The notes beneath the pieces are model-generated. The model was not told the DNA's origin, made no database searches, and saw only the letters and a list, made by a program, of their open reading frames with translations. 64,000 nt of DNA from Thermohalobaculum xanthum (lineage in GTDB: Bacteria > Pseudomonadota > Alphaproteobacteria > Rhodobacterales > Rhodobacteraceae). The number at the start of each line of letters is the position of its first letter. Position 1 is the first letter of the stretch. The stretch spans positions 1-64,000 of the forward strand of contig NZ_JAEHHL010000009.1 in NCBI RefSeq assembly GCF_016623495.1, given 5' to 3'. A program made the translations under genes and the position numbers. Positions 44,919 through 53,982 of this stretch are shown piece after piece.

Positions 44919-46127
44919 TCACAGGCCGGGGCCGAAGGCGACGGGTGCGGGGTCGAGCACGTCGAAGCCGCGCGGGCCGACCTCGAGCACCGCGAGCGCG
45001 CGGCGCGAGGTGCCGTCGGGCTCGAAGCGGAACGGCCCGAGCGCGCCCATGAACCCTTCCGGCCGGGCGATCGCCTCGGCGGTGAAGGGCCTGTCGACGC
45101 CGCTGCGGCGCGCATCCGCGGCAAGCGTCACCGCCACCTGGACCGCGTCGTGGCCGAGGACGGCGATGAAGGGCGGCGTCGCGCCGAAACGCGCGGAATA
45201 GTCGCGCGCGAAGTCCTGCACCGCCACCGGATCGGCGCCAGCGAACCAGCCGCCGCGCAGGGCCGGCTCGGTCAGGGTCGCGCGCGTCTCCCACTGGCCC
45301 AGCCCGAGATACTTCACCTGCGCGGGGGCGAGGCCGTTGAAGTCGAGGAAGCTGCCGACGATCTTGAGCCCGTCGCCCGAATCCGGCAGCAGCACGGCCT
45401 GCACGCCCGAGGCGCGGGCATCCTGCGCGAAGTCGCCAACCGTCTCCTGGATGTCCCGGAAGCTGCGCGGGTAGAGCCGCCGCGTCGCGATGAAGCTGCC
45501 CACGCTCGGCGCGGCGCTCTCGGCCCCGCGCAGGGCGGCCTCGCCATAGGGGGTCTGGGGCGCGTAGACGCCGATCGTGGTGAGGCCCTGGCGCGCCGCG
45601 AAGCCGAGGATCCGCTCGGCCTCGACCTCGGGCAGGTAGCCCGAGACGAAGATCGGCACGCCGGCCACGCTGCTGTCGGTCGAGAACGAGATCACCATGA
45701 TGTCGCGGCCCGCGACCGCGTCGGCGACAGCGGGCGTGTTGGCCCCGAAAAGCGGCCCGAGGATCAGCACGGCGCCATCGTTGACCGCCTGGCGCGCGAC
45801 CGCGGCGGTGCGGGACAGGTCGCCCGCCGTGTCGTAGACGCGCAGGTCGATCAGCCCGGTCCCCCGCGCCTGCGCGGCATGCTGGGCGGCGTTGACAATC
45901 GCGCGGGCGTCCGAGGACACCTTCTCGTTCGCAGCACCAAGCGGCGCGAGGATCGCGACCTTGGCCGGCCCCGCGCGCGGCACGGTCGGGGCGGGCGCCG
46001 TCTGGGCGGGCTGCTGCGGCGCGCCAACCGACGGCGCGGAGCTTCGCGGCGCACAGGCCGACAGCGCGAGCAGGAGTCCGACCACCAAACCGAGCCCCGG
46101 TGAGGCGTTGAGCGCGCGCGCGAGCAT
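44919..46127 (-). CDS. penicillin-binding protein activator, LppC/LpoA-type lipoprotein
   Basis: A 402-residue lipoprotein. The signal peptide ends in the lipobox LSAC with Cys25 (LVVGLLLALSACAPR). The rest is a periplasmic-binding-protein type I fold (VAILAPLGAANEKVSSDARA, VLILGPLFGANTPAVADAV, GVPIFVSGYLPEVEAERILG, GGWFAGADP). E. coli LpoA, a distant relative, stimulates PBP1A from the outer membrane; a similar role is assumed. The ATG at 46125-46127 has AGGAGA 8 nt upstream. It lies directly before glnD and is divergent from rsmI. Confidence 0.88.
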   Translation of the reverse strand: MLARALNASPGLGLVVGLLLALSACAPRSSAPSVGAPQQPAQTAPAPTVPRAGPAKVAILAPLGAANEKVSSDARAIVNAAQHAAQARGTGLIDLRVYDTAGDLSRTAAVARQAVNDGAVLILGPLFGANTPAVADAVAGRDIMVISFSTDSSVAGVPIFVSGYLPEVEAERILGFAARQGLTTIGVYAPQTPYGEAALRGAESAAPSVGSFIATRRLYPRSFRDIQETVGDFAQDARASGVQAVLLPDSGDGLKIVGSFLDFNGLAPAQVKYLGLGQWETRATLTEPALRGGWFAGADPVAVQDFARDYSARFGATPPFIAVLGHDAVQVAVTLAADARRSGVDRPFTAEAIARPEGFMGALGPFRFEPDGTSRRALAVLEVGPRGFDVLDPAPVAFGPGL

Positions 46128-46200
46128 GTGCGAAGTCTCCTTGCAATCCGTCGGCGGTTCGGCCACCGACACCTTTGGCGCCGACGTTAGGGGGACGGCC

Positions 46201-47178
46201 ATGCAAAGTAAACGCGGTGACCCGGGGGCGAAGCCCGATCGCGCCGGGCGAGTCGCGCCGGAACCACGCCGGGGCGCGCGCGAGGCCGCGTCCGGCGCCG
46301 ATGCGGACCGGGAGGGCCTTGCGGCCGGGCTTTACCTCGTGTCGACCCCGATCGGCAACGCGGCCGACATCAGCTTGCGCGCGTTGAAGGTCCTGGAATG
46401 CGCCGACGCGATCGCGGCCGAGGATACCCGCCAGACGCGCAAGCTGATGGAGATCCACGGGATCGCCCTGCGCGGGCGGCCGATGACCCCCTATCATGAC
46501 CGCAACGGCCCGAAGGCGCGGCCGCGGATCGCGGCGTGGCTTGAGGAGGGCTGTGCCGTGGCCTATTGCACGGATGCGGGCTCGCCCCTTATCGCCGACC
46601 CCGGATACCGGCTGGCGCAGCTCGCGATCGAGAACGGGCACCCCGTGACCACCGTGCCCGGCGCCTCGGCCGTGCTCGCGGCCCTGCCGCTGTCGGGGCT
46701 TCCGACGGACCGGTTCTTCTTCGGTGGCTTCCTGCCCACCAGGTCGGGCGAGCGCGGGCGCGCGCTGCACGAGGTCGCGGGGCTGCGGGCAACGCTGGTG
46801 TATTACGAGAGCCCCCGGCGCCTCGCGGCCACGCTTGCCGACATGGCGCTGGCCCTCGGCGCGAGCCGGCCCGCGGCGGTCGCACGCGAGCTGACGAAGC
46901 TGCACGAGGAAGTGCGGCGCGGCACGCTGGGCGAGCTTGCGGCCGCCTTCGCGGAAGGCCCCGCGCCACGCGGCGAGATCGTGATCCTGGTCGGGGCGGC
47001 CGGGGACGATGCGGCCGGGGCGGACGCCAAGGACCTCGACGCGGCGCTTCGGGCCGCCCTGTCCGAGCTCAGCGTCAAGGACGCAGCGCGCGAGGTCGCA
47101 GCGGCGCTCGGGCTGCCACGACGGGAGGTCTATGCGCGCGCGCTGGAGCTGAGCAAGGCGCGCGACGAGGAACGTTAA
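46201..47178 (+). CDS. rsmI: 16S rRNA (cytidine(1402)-2'-O)-methyltransferase
   Basis: A 325-residue SAM-dependent methyltransferase of the tetrapyrrole-methylase fold that modifies C1402 in the decoding region of 16S rRNA. Conserved parts are LYLVSTPIGNAADISLRALK, IAAEDTRQTRKLMEIHGI, AYCTDAGSPLIADPGYRLA, PGASAVLAALPLSGLPTDRF and YYESPRRLAATLADM. The N-terminus is about 40 residues longer than in E. coli and low-complexity. ATG at 46201 with an AGGGGGA ribosome binding site. Divergent from the LppC-type gene; followed by yraN, BON lipoprotein and gshB, an order common in alphaproteobacteria. Confidence 0.95.
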   Translation: MQSKRGDPGAKPDRAGRVAPEPRRGAREAASGADADREGLAAGLYLVSTPIGNAADISLRALKVLECADAIAAEDTRQTRKLMEIHGIALRGRPMTPYHDRNGPKARPRIAAWLEEGCAVAYCTDAGSPLIADPGYRLAQLAIENGHPVTTVPGASAVLAALPLSGLPTDRFFFGGFLPTRSGERGRALHEVAGLRATLVYYESPRRLAATLADMALALGASRPAAVARELTKLHEEVRRGTLGELAAAFAEGPAPRGEIVILVGAAGDDAAGADAKDLDAALRAALSELSVKDAAREVAAALGLPRREVYARALELSKARDEER

Positions 47179-47239
47179 CCGACCATTATCCCCTCTGCTT
47201 CAGCGTCGGCACACCACCGCCGAGGAAGAAGGGCCGCCG

Positions 47240-47680
47240 ATGCGCCGCACGCCCACCGGGTTTCCCGATCTGCCCGCCCACGCGACGTCGGAGCCGTCCG
47301 ACGCGCGCCGGCGCCGCGGCCGGCGCAACCAGATCGCCGGGCTCCTCGCCGAGGATTGCGTGGCCCGCCACTATGCTCGCAGGGGTGGCGTCATCCTCGA
47401 GCGGCGCCTTCGGACGCCGGGCGGCGAGCTCGACCTGGTGGTTCTCGACGGCCCGATCCTCGTCTTCGTCGAGGTCAAGCGTCGCATGCGGGCGGTTCCC
47501 GCCGACGAGGTCGTCACGCACCGCCAATGGCGACGCTTGGAGGCAGCGGCAACCCATTATATGATGTCGGCAGCTGAAAAGACGGGTGCGATCCGCGGTT
47601 GCCGCTTCGACCTGGCCATCGTTGGCCCCGACGCGGTGCCGCAGATCATCGAGAACGCCCGCAGCTTTGACGAGCATTGA
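47240..47680 (+). CDS. YraN/UPF0102 family endonuclease-fold protein
   Basis: A 146-residue member of UPF0102 (YraN), related to Holliday-junction resolvase and restriction endonuclease folds; function unproven. The core reads GLLAEDCVARHYARRGGVIL followed by RTPGGELDLVVLDGPILVFVEVKRR, which contains the E-x9-D-x-V-E-x-K catalytic-like residues. About 30 Arg-rich residues precede the core. It starts 61 nt after rsmI. Confidence 0.92.
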   Translation: MRRTPTGFPDLPAHATSEPSDARRRRGRRNQIAGLLAEDCVARHYARRGGVILERRLRTPGGELDLVVLDGPILVFVEVKRRMRAVPADEVVTHRQWRRLEAAATHYMMSAAEKTGAIRGCRFDLAIVGPDAVPQIIENARSFDEH

Positions 47681-47694
47681 GGCGGAGCAGAACG

Positions 47695-48432
47695 ATGAAA
47701 TCTTACCAAGCAGCGGCGACGCTGGCGCTTTGCGCCTGCGTGGCATCAGGGTGCGCACCGGTGGCCGTGATCGGCACGAGCACGGTCGTGGCCCACTCGG
47801 TCGCGCAGGAGCGCACGACTTTCGACGCGCTCACCGATACCGAGATCGAAATCTCGCTTGCCAACCGGCTGGCGAACCATTCGGGCGAGCTCTATCGCGA
47901 CGTGTCGGTCGACGTGATCGAGGGACGCGTCGTGCTGACCGGCTCGGTCCCGCGGCGCGAGGACAAGGTGACGGCGACCCGCATCGCCTGGGAGACGCCC
48001 AGCGTTGTCGAGGTGACCGACGAGTTGACCGTCAAGGGAGACTCGGGCACCGGCGCCTATATCGACGACGTCGCGATCTCGAACCGCGTGCGCTACGAGC
48101 TCTTCACCGATCTCAACGTGCGCTCGATCAACTTCAACGTCGAGACGGTCGACGGCGTCGTGCACCTAACGGGCCTTGCCCGCTCGCAGCGCGAGCTCGA
48201 GCGCGTCGTCAACCACGCGCGGTCGGTCAACGGCGTCAAGCGGGTGGTCAGCCACATATTGACGATCGACGATCCCCGACGCAGGGTAGCCGCGCGCAAG
48301 GCACCGGCCCAGGCGGAGACCCCGCAGGTTCCGGCGAACAGCGCACCCGTAACCGAGACCTCCGGCTGGAGCGGGACCGGCAATGCATCGACGATCGAGG
48401 CGACGCCTCTGCCGGGTGCAACGCAGGGATAG
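47695..48432 (+). CDS. BON domain lipoprotein (OsmY/DolP-like)
   Basis: A 245-residue lipoprotein with a signal peptide and lipobox ASGC, Cys20 (TLALCACVASGCAPVAVIG). Two BON domains follow, with RDVSVDVIEGRVVLTGSVPR in the first and NFNVETVDGVVHLTGLARSQ in the second. About 50 Pro/Ala-rich residues complete the C-terminus. DolP in enterobacteria maintains outer-membrane integrity; the same is likely here. The ATG at 47695 has GGCGGAG upstream; an upstream TTG at 47677 overlaps the yraN stop but would disturb the signal peptide. Next gene is gshB. Confidence 0.9.
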   Translation: MKSYQAAATLALCACVASGCAPVAVIGTSTVVAHSVAQERTTFDALTDTEIEISLANRLANHSGELYRDVSVDVIEGRVVLTGSVPRREDKVTATRIAWETPSVVEVTDELTVKGDSGTGAYIDDVAISNRVRYELFTDLNVRSINFNVETVDGVVHLTGLARSQRELERVVNHARSVNGVKRVVSHILTIDDPRRRVAARKAPAQAETPQVPANSAPVTETSGWSGTGNASTIEATPLPGATQG

Positions 48433-48528
48433 GCGCCGTGCGGGTGTCGTGGTTGCGTCTTCTTCCGCCGGTGTGTCGCCGGCGGATCATGAATACATGA
48501 CGCCGCATGACGGCAGAGGAGGAACCTG

Positions 48529-49473
48529 ATGCCGTTGTCCGTCGCGATCCAGATGGACCCCATCGCGAGCGTCAACATCGACGCCGATTCGACCTTCCGG
48601 CTTGCGCTCGAGGCGCAGGCGCGCGGGCATTCGCTGTTCTACTACCATGTCCCCGACCTCTTCTGGGAAGGCGGCAAGGTGCTTGCGAGCGGCTGGCCGC
48701 TCGAGGTTCGGCGCGAGCACGGCAACCATTTCAGCCTGGGCGCGCGCGAGACCCGCGACCTTGGCGAATGCGACGTGGTGCTGCTGCGGCAGGATCCGCC
48801 GTTCGACATGTCCTACGTGACGAACACGCATCTGCTCGAGAAGATCCATCCCCGCACGCTGGTGGTGAACGACCCGTTCTGGGTGCGCAACAGCCCCGAG
48901 AAGCTGCTGGTGCTCGACTTCATCGACCTGATGCCCCCGACCATGATCGCCCGCGACCTGGTGGCGCTGCGCGAGTTCAAGGCGCGGCATGGTGACATCA
49001 TCCTCAAGCCGCTCTACGGCAATGGCGGCGCCGGCGTGTTCAAGCTGGGCCATTCCGACACCAATCTCAGCGCGCTCTTCGAGCTGTTCACCGGCATCAA
49101 CCGCGAGCCGCTGATCGCGCAGAAGTTCCTTCCGGCGGTCGAGCGCGGCGACAAGCGCGTGATCCTGGTCGACGGCGAGGCGGTCGGCGCGATCAACCGC
49201 GTGCCGCAGAAGGGCGAGACGCGCTCGAACATGCATGTCGGCGGCCGGCCCGAGAAGGTCGAGCTGAACGAGCGCGACCGCGAGATCGCCGCGCGCATCG
49301 GGCCGCTTCTGCGCGAGCGCGGCCTGATCTTCGTCGGCATCGACGTGATCGGCGACTGGCTGACCGAGATCAACGTGACCTCGCCCACGGGCATCCAGGA
49401 ACTCGAACGCTTCGACGGCACCAATGTCGCGGCCCTGATCTGGGCCGCCATCGAACGCCGCCGGGGCGTCTGA
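48529..49473 (+). CDS. gshB: glutathione synthetase
   Basis: A 314-residue ATP-grasp ligase adding glycine to gamma-glutamylcysteine. Motifs are [20 protein letters not shown] at the N-terminus, [34 protein letters not shown] with the grasp lysine and Gly-rich loop, and [21 protein letters not shown] with the Mg-binding residues. The length is that of the Gram-negative homotetrameric type. It follows the BON gene by 96 nt and precedes an esterase gene on the same strand. Confidence 0.97.
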   Translation: MPLSVAIQMDPIASVNIDADSTFRLALEAQARGHSLFYYHVPDLFWEGGKVLASGWPLEVRREHGNHFSLGARETRDLGECDVVLLRQDPPFDMSYVTNTHLLEKIHPRTLVVNDPFWVRNSPEKLLVLDFIDLMPPTMIARDLVALREFKARHGDIILKPLYGNGGAGVFKLGHSDTNLSALFELFTGINREPLIAQKFLPAVERGDKRVILVDGEAVGAINRVPQKGETRSNMHVGGRPEKVELNERDREIAARIGPLLRERGLIFVGIDVIGDWLTEINVTSPTGIQELERFDGTNVAALIWAAIERRRGV

Positions 49474-49494
49474 GCCCCGCGCGGCGCCCTCGCC

Positions 49495-50424
49495 ATGTCG
49501 ATCCGGCTCGCGCTCTTCAATCTCGGGCTCCGGTTCTCGGTCAAGCGCCCGCTTTCGCGCATCGAGACGCCCGAAGAGATGCGCGCCCTCTTCGAGCGGC
49601 AGGCCGAGAAGATGCTGCGCGGGCCCGAGGACGCGCACCGGCTGGCCGAGCGGATCCCGCGCGGACCCGAGGGGAGCGACGCGCGCTGGTTCGACGCCGC
49701 GTGGTGCTCGGCCGGGCGACCCGACCGCCATCGCGCGGTGCTCTACCTCCATGGCGGCGCCTTCATCGCGGGCTCGGTCGGGACCCACTGGCGCCTTGCG
49801 GCCGCGCTGGGCAAGGCCGCTCAGGCGCGGGTGCTGGTGCCCGAGTACCGGCTCGCGCCCGAATTCCCCTTGCCTGCGGCGACCGAGGACGCGCTCGCGG
49901 CCTATCGCTTCATGCTGGACCGCGGGCTCGATCCCAACCGCATCGCGCTTGCGGGCGACTCGGCCGGCGGCGGGCTTTGCTTCCTTCTGGCCGCACGGAT
50001 CGAGCGCGCCGGGTTGCCGCGGCCGGCGGCGATCGTCGCGTTCTCGCCCTGGACGGACCTGACCTGTTCGGGCGACAGCATCGAGCGCAACGCCCGTCGC
50101 GACCCGATGCTGCCCGCGGGCAGGGTGCTGGAGGCCAGCGCGATGGCCCGGGGCGCATTGGCCGCCGATGATCCCGAGGTCTCGGCGCTGCGTGCGGAGA
50201 TCGCCGTTGCACCGCCATCGCTGATCTTTGCGGGCAGCGACGAGATCCTTGTCGATGACGCCCGGGCGATGGCGCGCGCCCTGGCCGCCAAGGGTGGCGA
50301 CGTGCGCCTCGAGATCTGGCCGCGCGTTCCGCATGGCTGGCCCATCTTCCAGGGCTGGATCCCGCAGGCCGAGGCGACGCTTGCCGTCGCGGGCGACTAC
50401 ATCGCACGCCTCACCGCCGCCTGA
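49495..50424 (+). CDS. alpha/beta hydrolase, hormone-sensitive-lipase-like esterase
   Basis: A 309-residue esterase of the HSL family (family IV). The oxyanion-hole motif HGGAF is preceded by AVLYL, the nucleophile is in ALAGDSAGGGLCF, and the acid and His occur in FAGSDEILVDDA and RVPHGWPIFQGW. PEYRLAPEFPLPAATEDALA is also family-typical. Natural substrate unknown, likely short-chain acyl esters. It starts 21 nt after gshB. Confidence 0.93.
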   Translation: MSIRLALFNLGLRFSVKRPLSRIETPEEMRALFERQAEKMLRGPEDAHRLAERIPRGPEGSDARWFDAAWCSAGRPDRHRAVLYLHGGAFIAGSVGTHWRLAAALGKAAQARVLVPEYRLAPEFPLPAATEDALAAYRFMLDRGLDPNRIALAGDSAGGGLCFLLAARIERAGLPRPAAIVAFSPWTDLTCSGDSIERNARRDPMLPAGRVLEASAMARGALAADDPEVSALRAEIAVAPPSLIFAGSDEILVDDARAMARALAAKGGDVRLEIWPRVPHGWPIFQGWIPQAEATLAVAGDYIARLTAA

Positions 50425-50444
50425 GCGGCGGCGCCGGCGCGCAG

Positions 50445-51197
50445 CTATCCGGCGCTCAGCTTCTTGCGCATCGTGAGGTGTGGTATCCCGGCGTCGAGGA
50501 ACTCCTCGCCCTCGGCCACGAAGCCCAGCGCCTCGTAGAAGGCGACGGCATGGATCTGCGACTCGAGCCAGGCCTCGGCCATGCCGGGCTCGTGCGCCAG
50601 GTCGTCGAGGATGCGCTGCATGATCGCGAGGCCCACGCCCTGGCCGCGCGCGGCGGGGACGACGGCCACGCGCTGGATCTTGGCCCGGCCGTCCTGGGGC
50701 AGGACGCGCGCGGCACCAACCGGCTCGGCGCCGAGGGTCGCGAGATAATGCCGGCAGCGTGGGTCGAGCCCGTCGACCTCGAGCTCGGCGGGGACCGCCT
50801 GCTCCTCGATGAACACCAGCTCGCGGATCGCGAGGCAGCGCGCGATGCCGGCCTCGTCGCTCACCCGGCGAACGGAGACGCCGGGGCCGCGCGCGGCCTT
50901 CTCGGCCACGCCCGAGACGCCTTCGCGCCGCTCGAGTTCGGCCAGCACCTCGGCCAGCGGCACGTCGCGCGACGCCAGCATCACCAGCAGGTGATAGAGC
51001 ACATCCGCGGCCTCGCCGGTCAGCCGCGCACGGTCGCCGCGCACGGCCTCGACGATCGCCTCGACCGCCTCCTCGCCGAACTTCTCGGCGCATTTGGCCG
51101 GGCCCTTGGCGAACAGGGCGGCAGTGTGGGACGCCGCCGGATCGGCGTCCTTGCGCGCGGCGATCGTCGCCGCCAGCCGCTCGAGCACCGTCGCCAT
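50445..51197 (-). CDS. hisE: phosphoribosyl-ATP diphosphatase fused to a GNAT acetyltransferase domain
   Basis: A 250-residue two-domain protein. Residues 1-103 are a complete HisE, which hydrolyses phosphoribosyl-ATP in histidine synthesis: KGPAKCAEKFGEEAVEAIVE with the metal-binding EE pair (42, 43) and TGEAADVLYHLLVMLASRDV with Glu62 and Asp65, ending at VSGVAEKAAR where stand-alone HisE proteins stop. Residues 107-250 are a GNAT domain (SVRRVSDEAGIARCLAIREL, VAVVPAARGQGVGLAIMQRI, AFYEALGFVAEGEEFLDAGI). The frame is uninterrupted through the junction near 50888. A GTG at the VSDEA codon could start a separate GNAT but would lose its first strand. The ATG overlaps the hisF stop by one base. 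Confidence 0.9.
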   Translation of the reverse strand: MATVLERLAATIAARKDADPAASHTAALFAKGPAKCAEKFGEEAVEAIVEAVRGDRARLTGEAADVLYHLLVMLASRDVPLAEVLAELERREGVSGVAEKAARGPGVSVRRVSDEAGIARCLAIRELVFIEEQAVPAELEVDGLDPRCRHYLATLGAEPVGAARVLPQDGRAKIQRVAVVPAARGQGVGLAIMQRILDDLAHEPGMAEAWLESQIHAVAFYEALGFVAEGEEFLDAGIPHLTMRKKLSAG

Positions 51198-51967
51198 CAG
51201 AGCCTCACCGCCACGCCGCCGCGGGCCATGTGCAGCTTCGCCTCGCGGATCGTGTGCTCGCCAAAGTGGAAGATCGAGGCCGCCAGCACCGCCGAGGCGT
51301 GCCCCTCGGTGACCCCCTCGACCAGGTGCTCGAGCGTGCCCACGCCGCCCGAAGCGATCACCGGGATCGAGACCGCATCCGCGATCGCACGCGTCAGCCC
51401 CAGATTGAAGCCCGCGCGCGTGCCATCGCGGTCCATCGAGGTGAGCAGGATCTCGCCCGCGCCCTTCTCCTCGACCAGTTTCGCGAAGGCGACGGCGTCG
51501 ATGCCCGTCGCCTCGCGCCCGCCATGGGTGAAGATCTCGTAGCCCGACGGGGTTCGTCCCTCGGGCACCGATTTCGCGTCGATCGCCACGGTGATGCATT
51601 GGCTGCCGAACTTCTCGGCCGCCTCGCGCACGAAATCGGGGTTCTTCACCGCAGCCGTGTTGATCGAGACCTTGTCGGCGCCGGCGAGCAGAAGCGCCCG
51701 GATGTCGTCGATGGTGCGCACCCCGCCGCCGACGGTCAGGGGCATGAAGCAGGCCTCGGCCGTGCGCCGCGCGACATCGAGGATCGTGCCGCGGTTCTCG
51801 TGGCTTGCGGTGATGTCGAGAAAGCAGAGCTCGTCCGCGCCGGCGGCGTCGTATACGCGCGCCTGCTCGACGGGGTCGCCCGCGTCCTTGAGATCGACGA
51901 AATTGACCCCCTTGACGACGCGCCCGTCCTTCACGTCGAGACAGGGAATGACGCGCACCTTCAGCAT
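51197..51967 (-). CDS. hisF: imidazole glycerol phosphate synthase cyclase subunit
   Basis: A 256-residue TIM barrel; with HisH it makes imidazole glycerol phosphate and AICAR. Motifs: [20 protein letters not shown] with catalytic Asp11, [60 protein letters not shown] with the second catalytic Asp, and [17 protein letters not shown]. The stop shares one base with the hisE start (TGATG). 71 nt after hisA. Confidence 0.98.
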   Translation of the reverse strand: MLKVRVIPCLDVKDGRVVKGVNFVDLKDAGDPVEQARVYDAAGADELCFLDITASHENRGTILDVARRTAEACFMPLTVGGGVRTIDDIRALLLAGADKVSINTAAVKNPDFVREAAEKFGSQCITVAIDAKSVPEGRTPSGYEIFTHGGREATGIDAVAFAKLVEEKGAGEILLTSMDRDGTRAGFNLGLTRAIADAVSIPVIASGGVGTLEHLVEGVTEGHASAVLAASIFHFGEHTIREAKLHMARGGVAVRL

Positions 51968-52038
51968 GGATGGGCCCCCTTCCGCTTCGACCCCGGTGAT
52001 TAGCGGCTTTCCGGCGCCGCGCCTAGCGCGAAGCCGGC

Positions 52039-52761
52039 TCAGTCGGCAAGCAGCGCCATCGCCTCGACGAGATCGATCCGCCCGTCATAGATCGCCCGGC
52101 CCGAGATGACCCCGTTGAGCGGCGCGCCGCAGGTCCTGAGCGCGCGCAGGTCGTCGAGCGACGACACGCCCCCCGAGGCGATCACGGGGATCGTGACCGC
52201 ATTGGCCAGCGCCGCCGTCGCTTCGACATTCGGCCCCTGCAACGCGCCGTCGCAGTCGATGTCGGTGTAGATGATCGCGCCGACGCCGGCGTCCTCGAAC
52301 CGGCGCGCGAGCTCGAGCGCGCTGATATCGGTCGTCTCGGCCCATCCCGCGACGGCGACCATCCCCTTGCGCGCGTCGATGCCGACGGCGATCTGGCCGG
52401 GGAACGAGCGCGCGGCCTCGCGCACCAGGTCGGGATCGCGCACCGCGGCAGTGCCCAGGATCACGCGCGCAAGGCCGCGATCGAGCCAGTCGCCGATCGT
52501 GGCCATGCTGCGGATGCCGCCGCCAAGCTGGGCGGGCAGCGAGGTCGCCGACAGGATCGCCTCGACCGCGTCGGCATTCTCGGGCCGGCCCGCGAAGGCG
52601 CCGTCGAGATCGACCAGATGCAGCCAGCGGCAGCCGGCCTCCTCGAAGGACACCGCCTGCGCGGCCGGATCGTCGTTGAAGACGGTCGCGGCCTCCATCT
52701 CGCCTCGGAGCAGGCGGACGCATTTCCCGTCCTTCAGATCGATCGCGGGATAGAGGATCAT
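52039..52761 (-). CDS. hisA: ProFAR isomerase
   Basis: A 240-residue TIM barrel that isomerises ProFAR to PRFAR. It starts [20 protein letters not shown] with the catalytic Asp8, has [60 protein letters not shown] with the second Asp, and [19 protein letters not shown]. The ATG at 52759-52761 is preferred; longer forms add a non-conserved tail. The 193 bp to the divergent exported-protein gene must hold promoters for both directions. Confidence 0.98.
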   Translation of the reverse strand: MILYPAIDLKDGKCVRLLRGEMEAATVFNDDPAAQAVSFEEAGCRWLHLVDLDGAFAGRPENADAVEAILSATSLPAQLGGGIRSMATIGDWLDRGLARVILGTAAVRDPDLVREAARSFPGQIAVGIDARKGMVAVAGWAETTDISALELARRFEDAGVGAIIYTDIDCDGALQGPNVEATAALANAVTIPVIASGGVSSLDDLRALRTCGAPLNGVISGRAIYDGRIDLVEAMALLAD

Positions 52762-52954
52762 CGAGGGCACTCCCGAGCGGGGTACAGGCAGGGCTGCCAC
52801 CGTCTATCCGACGCGCTGGCGAATGAAAAGTGCGCGCGACCCCGTGGTGCTCTCGCATGGGTTGACGGAAACTTGAATCGACCCCGGACGAGAGGTCGGG
52901 CACCGTCGGGTTGCGGTCACGTATCTCGAAACACACACAGGTTCGGAGGTGATC

Positions 52955-53407
52955 ATGAACAGGCGGCTTGGGATGGCTTTCGCGCTGCTCGCGGGCGCGT
53001 TTTCGGGCGGCGCGGCGATCGCCGAGGGCGACCCGGTCAGCGTCACCGGCGAGGTCATCGACACGTGGTGCTACTTCTCGGGCGTGATGGGCGGGCCCGA
53101 GGCGGTCGTCGGCTCGGCGCATCATACCTGCGCGATGTGGTGCGCGGCGGGGGGCATTCCGGTCGGCGTCCTCGCCGATGACGGCACGGTCTACATGGTG
53201 ATGAAGTGGCAGGGCGATCCGGCCATCGCCGACGGGACCGCGATGCTCGACGCGCAGAGCCACCGGATCACGGCCAAGGGCACGCTCTATGTCCGCGACG
53301 GCATCAACTATCTCATGGTCGCCGAGATTGCCGCCGACGACGGCATCGTCAACCGCAGCCACGAAGATTTCGGCGTGGTGCCGCCCTTCGCGATCCCGGA
53401 GTTGTGA
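52955..53407 (+). CDS. exported Cys/His-motif protein, first gene of the Sco cassette
   Basis: A 150-residue protein with a signal peptide (cleavage near AAIAEG, residue 23). The mature part starts with an OB-fold-like strand (VSVTGEVIDTWCYF) and keeps the pattern C39, H56-H57, C59, C63 (SAHHTCAMWCAAGGIPVGVL), then GTVYMVMKWQGDP and YLMVAEIAADDG. Small secreted proteins with a TGEV-D-x-x-CY ... H-x-x-CA-x-x-C-x-x-x-G-x-P-x-G core are widespread, but I know of no assigned function. The motif could bind a metal or form a disulfide. GGAGGT at 52945-52950 supports the ATG at 52955. Two nucleotides separate it from the next gene. Confidence 0.82.
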   Translation: MNRRLGMAFALLAGAFSGGAAIAEGDPVSVTGEVIDTWCYFSGVMGGPEAVVGSAHHTCAMWCAAGGIPVGVLADDGTVYMVMKWQGDPAIADGTAMLDAQSHRITAKGTLYVRDGINYLMVAEIAADDGIVNRSHEDFGVVPPFAIPEL

Positions 53408-53409
53408 CA

Positions 53410-53982
53410 ATGACCGCAACCCTTCGCATCGCCGCGATCCTGGCCGCCCTCGCCCTTCCCGCACAGGCCGAGGAGGATTTCTCAGCCGGCAGCACCGCCT
53501 CGAGCTGGGGCCTGACGGGCGAGCGGCTCGCGCGCTTCGACGCTCGGGTGGTGGACGCAGTCTGCGCGCTGACCGGCGACTGCCCGGCCGACTGCGGCGC
53601 GGGCCTGCGGCAGATGGTGCTGATCCGCGAGGCCGACGGCGTGATGGTGCTGGCAATGAAGAACACCCAGCCGATCTTCACCGGCGCGACGGTCGATCTG
53701 GCACGGTGGTGCGGCCAGACCGTGACGGTCGACGGGCTGCTGGTTGGCGAGCCCGAACAGACGCAGGGCGGGCGGCTCATGCAGGTGCAGACCGTCACCG
53801 CGCCGGGCGCCGAGGCGGCGAAGACCGACCAATGGCTGGACGAATGGCGCGCGGCGAACCCGGACGCCGGGACTGGCGACTGGTTCCGCCACGACCCGCG
53901 GATCCGCGAGCGCATCGCGCGCGACGGGTATCTCGGCCTGGGCCTCGAGACGGATGCCGCGTTCATCAGCGAGAACCAGTGA
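53410..53982 (+). CDS. exported four-Cys protein, second gene of the Sco cassette
   Basis: A 190-residue protein, unrecognised. A signal peptide covers residues 1-20 (IAAILAALALPAQAEE). The mature protein has cysteines at 52, 58, 62 and 101 (VCALTGDCPADCGAGL; LARWCGQTVTVDGLLVG), the last within an OB-fold-like strand. The C-terminal part RHDPRIRERIARDGYLGLGL, then TDAAFISENQ, looks like a conserved family tail. The ATG lies 2 nt after the previous stop and its own stop overlaps the Sco start by one base, so all three are coupled. A heme- or copper-related role is guessed from the context. Confidence 0.78.
   Translation: MTATLRIAAILAALALPAQAEEDFSAGSTASSWGLTGERLARFDARVVDAVCALTGDCPADCGAGLRQMVLIREADGVMVLAMKNTQPIFTGATVDLARWCGQTVTVDGLLVGEPEQTQGGRLMQVQTVTAPGAEAAKTDQWLDEWRAANPDAGTGDWFRHDPRIRERIARDGYLGLGLETDAAFISENQ

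Noticed and set aside
41899-45201. A 1100-codon plus-strand open frame across glnD
   Set aside because: Low-complexity His/Arg-rich translation with no recognisable domain, antisense to glnD, whose motifs are all present.
44908-46905. The glnD reading frame stays open for about 2 kb upstream, across the LppC-type gene and part of rsmI
   Set aside because: The translated stretch is Arg/Ala/Gly-rich with no family motifs and is in another frame of, or antisense to, well-supported genes. Long spurious open frames are expected at this GC content.
47677-47694. Earlier TTG start for the BON lipoprotein overlapping the yraN stop
   Set aside because: It would place six residues with basic character before a normal lipoprotein signal peptide; the ATG at 47695 has a suitable ribosome binding site and gives a standard signal peptide.
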